Source: Hyphomicrobiales bacterium (GTDB lineage: Bacteria; Pseudomonadota; Alphaproteobacteria; Rhizobiales; Rhizobiaceae). Taken from it: DNA of 64,000 nucleotides. The translations under genes were made by a program, and so were the position numbers. The stretch lies in the NCBI GenBank assembly GCA_900471515.1, contig UCFC01000002.1, positions 1 through 64,000 on the forward strand, given 5' to 3'. The notes under the pieces are model-generated. The model made no database searches, was not told the DNA's origin, and was given only the letters and a program-made list of their open reading frames with translations. Below are positions 62,881 to 64,000 of this stretch, in pieces. Within the stretch, counting starts at the first letter, position 1, and each line of letters begins with the position of its first letter.

Positions 62881-64000
62881 TCAGGCTACCTCGAAAGCGG
62901 CTTTGACGAGCCGTTCGGTGTAGGGTGTCTTGGGATTGGAAAGGACTTCGTTGACAGGTCCCTCTTCCATGATCTTGCCGTGCTGCATGACGATGACACG
63001 GTGGCAGAGGGCACGCACGACTTTCAGGTCGTGCGAGATGAAAAGGTAGCTCAGACCCCGCTCGTCCTGCAGCTTGCGCAACAGCTCGATGATCTGCGCC
63101 TGGACGGAGAGATCGAGCGCCGAGGTCGGCTCGTCGAGCAGGATGAATTCCGGCTCCAGCGCAATCGCCCGGGCAATGGCGATGCGCTGGCGCTGGCCGC
63201 CGGAAAATTCATGCGGGAAGCGTGAGAGGATATTGCCGGGCATGCCGGCGGCGATCAGGGCCTCGCGCACACGGTCGAGACGTTCTGCCCTGGTGGCGCC
63301 GAGCTTGTTGACGATGAGCCCTTCCTCGATGATCTGGCCGATCGTCATGCGCGGATTGAGCGAGGCGAAGGGATCCTGGAAGACGACCTGCATACGCGAG
63401 CGCAGAGGCCGCATTTCCGCCCGCGACTTGCCGTGGATCGGCTGCCGGTCGAAATAGATCTCGCCATTGTCCGTATCGCTGAGCCTCAGCAGCGCCTGGC
63501 CGAAGGTGGTCTTGCCCGAACCGGATTCGCCGACGAGGCCGAGCGTCTCATGCCGCCTCAGCGTCAGATTGAGGCTGTCGACGGCGACCAGCTCGCGCAG
63601 CTCCGGCTTGAAGAAACCGCCGTGGCGCATCATGAAGGAAACGCGCACACCGCGCGCATCGAGAATGATATCCGACCCCTCGGGCAGCGGATTGGCCTGG
63701 CCGCGCGGCTCGGATGCGAGCAGATGCTTGGTGTAGGGGTGCTGCGGATTGGCGAAGAGCTGTTCGGTCACATTGTGCTCGCGCATCTCGCCATGCTGCA
63801 TCACGTAAACATAGTCGGAGAATTTGCGCACCACCGTCAGGTCATGGGTGATGAGGATCACCGCCATCCGCAATTCTTTCTGCAGGTTGCGGATGAGATT
63901 GAGGATCTGTGCCTGGACGGTGACGTCGAGCGCCGTCGTCGGTTCGTCGGCGATCAGCACATCGGGATCGTTGGCGAGCGCCATGGCGATCATGACGCGC
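62881..64000 (-). CDS. Fused double ATP-binding protein of Dpp/Opp-type ABC importer (partial, N-terminus missing)
   Basis: At least 373 residues, open at the right window edge. The first visible part is the end of one ATPase domain ([25 protein letters not shown]). A second complete domain follows with Walker [11 protein letters not shown]-loop [15 protein letters not shown], signature [15 protein letters not shown] and Walker [17 protein letters not shown]. Such tandem ATPases (YejF/GsiA-like) replace the separate DppD/DppF pair. The gene directly precedes melA, resembling alpha-galactoside importers of rhizobia, which use Dpp-like binding proteins. Confidence 0.92.
   Translation of the reverse strand, partial: RVMIAMALANDPDVLIADEPTTALDVTVQAQILNLIRNLQKELRMAVILITHDLTVVRKFSDYVYVMQHGEMREHNVTEQLFANPQHPYTKHLLASEPRGQANPLPEGSDIILDARGVRVSFMMRHGGFFKPELRELVAVDSLNLTLRRHETLGLVGESGSGKTTFGQALLRLSDTDNGEIYFDRQPIHGKSRAEMRPLRSRMQVVFQDPFASLNPRMTIGQIIEEGLIVNKLGATRAERLDRVREALIAAGMPGNILSRFPHEFSGGQRQRIAIARAIALEPEFILLDEPTSALDLSVQAQIIELLRKLQDERGLSYLFISHDLKVVRALCHRVIVMQHGKIMEEGPVNEVLSNPKTPYTERLVKAAFEVA

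Overview
The window looks like a stretch of a Rhizobium-type alphaproteobacterial genome, perhaps a large accessory replicon. The reasons are high GC content, densely packed catabolic operons, many ABC importers each paired with a dedicated enzyme, a ugpBAEC operon with Pho-box-like sites, and a thiMED salvage operon under a TPP riboswitch. The organism assignment is inference. I saw no rRNA, tRNA, transposase, phage gene or CRISPR array.

Layout. (1) 1-6314: an operon on the minus strand with an enolase-superfamily enzyme and a family-5 (Dpp/Opp-type) ABC importer cut by the window edge. It is divergent from a LacI regulator, and three related palindromes lie between them. (2) 6321-21536: a branched-chain amino acid degradation island. 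The minus arm encodes the complete branched-chain keto acid dehydrogenase plus acyl-CoA dehydrogenase, thiolase and SDR. The plus arm starts with an AraC-type regulator, followed by isovaleryl-CoA dehydrogenase, methylcrotonyl-CoA carboxylase, a MaoC hydratase and a CitE-type lyase. (3) 22060-27527: ugpBAEC and a metal-dependent phosphoesterase-fold protein behind two Pho-box-like sites. (4) 27728-31834: an aldehyde dehydrogenase, then riboswitch-controlled thiM-thiE-thiD. (5) 32018-38849: a GNAT acetyltransferase, a NagZ-type hexosaminidase and a complete family-5 ABC importer, probably for amino-sugar oligomers. (6) 38983-41023: a spermidine-synthase-like protein and an FMN-dependent 2-hydroxy-acid dehydrogenase. 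(7) 41064-48796: a family-5 ABC importer divergent from a GH39 glycosidase. (8) 49167-60469: a DapA-like aldolase/dehydratase, GntR regulator, CUT1 sugar importer, PfkB kinase, second GntR, Gfo/Idh/MocA dehydrogenase, IlvD/Edd dehydratase and amidohydrolase-type lactonase. (9) 60584-61438: an Xre/RES toxin-antitoxin pair. (10) 61494-64000: a GH4 alpha-galactosidase and the end of a fused double ABC ATPase, both minus strand.

How the genes work together. Most modules follow one plan: import an oligomer or sugar, hydrolyse or oxidise it, and control the unit with a local regulator. Region 8 contains every enzyme class needed for a non-phosphorylative route (dehydrogenase, lactonase, dehydratase, aldolase). 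In region 2 a MaoC/CitE pair stands where a crotonase and a classical HMG-CoA lyase would be expected. This gene content resembles the Mycobacterium tuberculosis leucine cluster. In three of the five binding-protein genes, a hairpin separates the binding-protein gene from the first permease gene.
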